Assembly (NCBI GenBank): GCA_017631155.1
Contig: JAGBTV010000008.1
Span: 1 to 42,003, forward strand
Reading direction: 5' to 3'
Length of the DNA: 42,003 nucleotides
Source of the DNA: Oscillospiraceae bacterium
GTDB taxonomy: Bacteria > Bacillota > Clostridia > Oscillospirales > Oscillospiraceae
Shown: positions 41,216 through 42,003 of the stretch, one piece after another
Numbering within the stretch: the first letter of the stretch is position 1
Layout of the letters: every line of letters starts with the position of its first letter
Position numbers and translations under genes: made by a program
Notes under the pieces: model-generated
Databases searched by the model: none
What the model was told of the DNA's origin: nothing
The model's input: only the letters and a program-made list of their open reading frames with translations

Positions 41216-42003
41216 ATGAAACACACCTGGAAACGCATTCTTCCCGTACTTATGATCCTTGCTGTCCTGTGCAGCATTGGCTGGTACTTATTTATTTACG
41301 ACCGAGACTTTACACAAGATGTTTTGCTGAAGCATGCCCGATATTTTGAGGAACGCGGCAAGCACTCTACCGCCACATGGCTTTACAATCTTGCCTATAA
41401 CCAATCCGGTGACAGCGACGATATCGCGATTGAGCTTGCACAGCAATACATAGCTAACGGCAACTATGCCAAGGCGGAATACACCCTGTCTAATGCCATC
41501 GCTGACAACGGTGGTTCTGTGAAGTTGTATATGGCGCTGTGCCAAACTTATGTAGAGCAGGATATGCTCATGGATGCCGTTGCTATGCTGGACAGCATTG
41601 GTGATCCGGCGATCCGCGCAGAGCTGAACAATATGCGGCCTGCGGCTCCTACATCCAGCCATGATTCCGGTTATTACAGTCAATACATCAGCATCACGCT
41701 GGAATCCGAAAGTGGCAAGCTGTATGCCAGCACGGACGAAAATTATCCTTCCATACAGGATGATCCCATTCAAGAGGAAATTTCCTTAAACGCAGGAAAG
41801 AACACTATCTATGCCTTGGCCGTCGGTGATAACGGACTTGTCAGCAAGCTCTCCATCTTCAACTACACCGTAGCCGGTGTCATCGAGGAAGTTACCCTTA
41901 CCGATCCGGCAATCGATGCGGCCGTCCGTCAGCAGCTGGGACTTACCTCCAAAGATACATTGTTCTCCAGCGATCTTTGGGCCATTACAGAATTTGAAAT
42001 GCC
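41216..42003 (+). CDS. Membrane-anchored TPR-like and leucine-rich repeat protein, N-terminal 262 aa (cut by window edge)
   Basis: An uncleaved signal anchor (about 8-27; ILPVLMILAVLCSIGWYLFIY) leads to TPR-like helices (35-130; ARYFEERGKHSTATWLYNLAYNQ, GNYAKAEYTLSNAI, EQDMLMDAVAMLDSI). A chitobiase-C-like beta domain follows (about 152-220; ITLESESGKLYASTDENYP...NAGKNTIYALAVGDNGLVS). The last visible residues (LTDPAIDAAVRQQLGLTSKDTLFSSDLWAITEFEM) are the usual lead-in of a leucine-rich repeat domain. The frame is open to the edge. It would face outward from the membrane; function unknown. CGGAGAT precedes the ATG. Confidence 0.8.
   Translation, partial: MKHTWKRILPVLMILAVLCSIGWYLFIYDRDFTQDVLLKHARYFEERGKHSTATWLYNLAYNQSGDSDDIAIELAQQYIANGNYAKAEYTLSNAIADNGGSVKLYMALCQTYVEQDMLMDAVAMLDSIGDPAIRAELNNMRPAAPTSSHDSGYYSQYISITLESESGKLYASTDENYPSIQDDPIQEEISLNAGKNTIYALAVGDNGLVSKLSIFNYTVAGVIEEVTLTDPAIDAAVRQQLGLTSKDTLFSSDLWAITEFEM

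Overview
The window looks like the chromosome of a spore-forming, Gram-positive member of the Clostridia, probably an Oscillospiraceae/Ruminococcaceae-type gut bacterium. The reasons are strong GGAGG ribosome binding sites, TTGACA-17-TATAAT promoters, a large (Bacillus-type) SRP RNA next to dnaX-ybaB-recR, the sporulation genes spoIID, gerW/ytfJ and dacF, a PyrK/PyrD type 1B pyrimidine pathway, and no outer-membrane genes. The genus is an inference. No tRNA, rRNA or CRISPR array was seen.

Region 1 (1-15,121) is accessory DNA that ends in two tyrosine recombinases and an excisionase, directly against the core gene ychF. From the left it holds the end of an IS150-group IS3 element; a hypothetical gene; a PolC-derived protein without catalytic aspartates; a decayed small gene; a UvrD/PcrA-type helicase whose zinc-binding C-terminal extension is cut off by a one-base frameshift; a Spo0A paralogue; a small helical protein; a WYL regulator; a degenerate DnaG/TOPRIM protein fused to leucine-rich repeats; a uracil-DNA-glycosylase-superfamily-like protein; an unknown protein; and a Cys-rich lipoprotein. 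All but the first hypothetical gene point rightwards. A family of GATGGGGC-centred palindromes (about 35-75 bp, at least seven copies) lies between them and nowhere else in the window apart from a weak look-alike near 13.2 kb. Dead or altered relatives of replication, repair and sporulation proteins (PolC, DnaG, UvrD, UDG, Spo0A), one WYL regulator and one shared palindrome family make this the best candidate for an undescribed system.

Region 2 (15,150-24,936) is core metabolism: ychF, a strong terminator, then the pyrimidine operon pyrC-carB-pyrK-pyrD-pyrF-pyrE-pyrB from one consensus promoter. It makes UMP from carbamoyl phosphate, but carA is absent. PyrB carries a C-terminal zinc ribbon with the exact cysteine spacing of PyrI.

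Region 3 (24,935-37,101) is mostly on the minus strand: pncB, a membrane protein and a GIY-YIG protein; then dnaX-ybaB-recR with the SRP RNA upstream; acpP; a MurR/RpiR regulator with a YhiN-type flavoprotein; and scpA-scpB-gerW-dacF-rluB. A small plus-strand pair (hotdog thioesterase and a hypothetical) sits between pncB and recR.

Region 4 (37,309-42,003) has a TGS-domain nucleoside kinase, metA and spoIID, and a membrane-anchored repeat protein that runs off the right edge.
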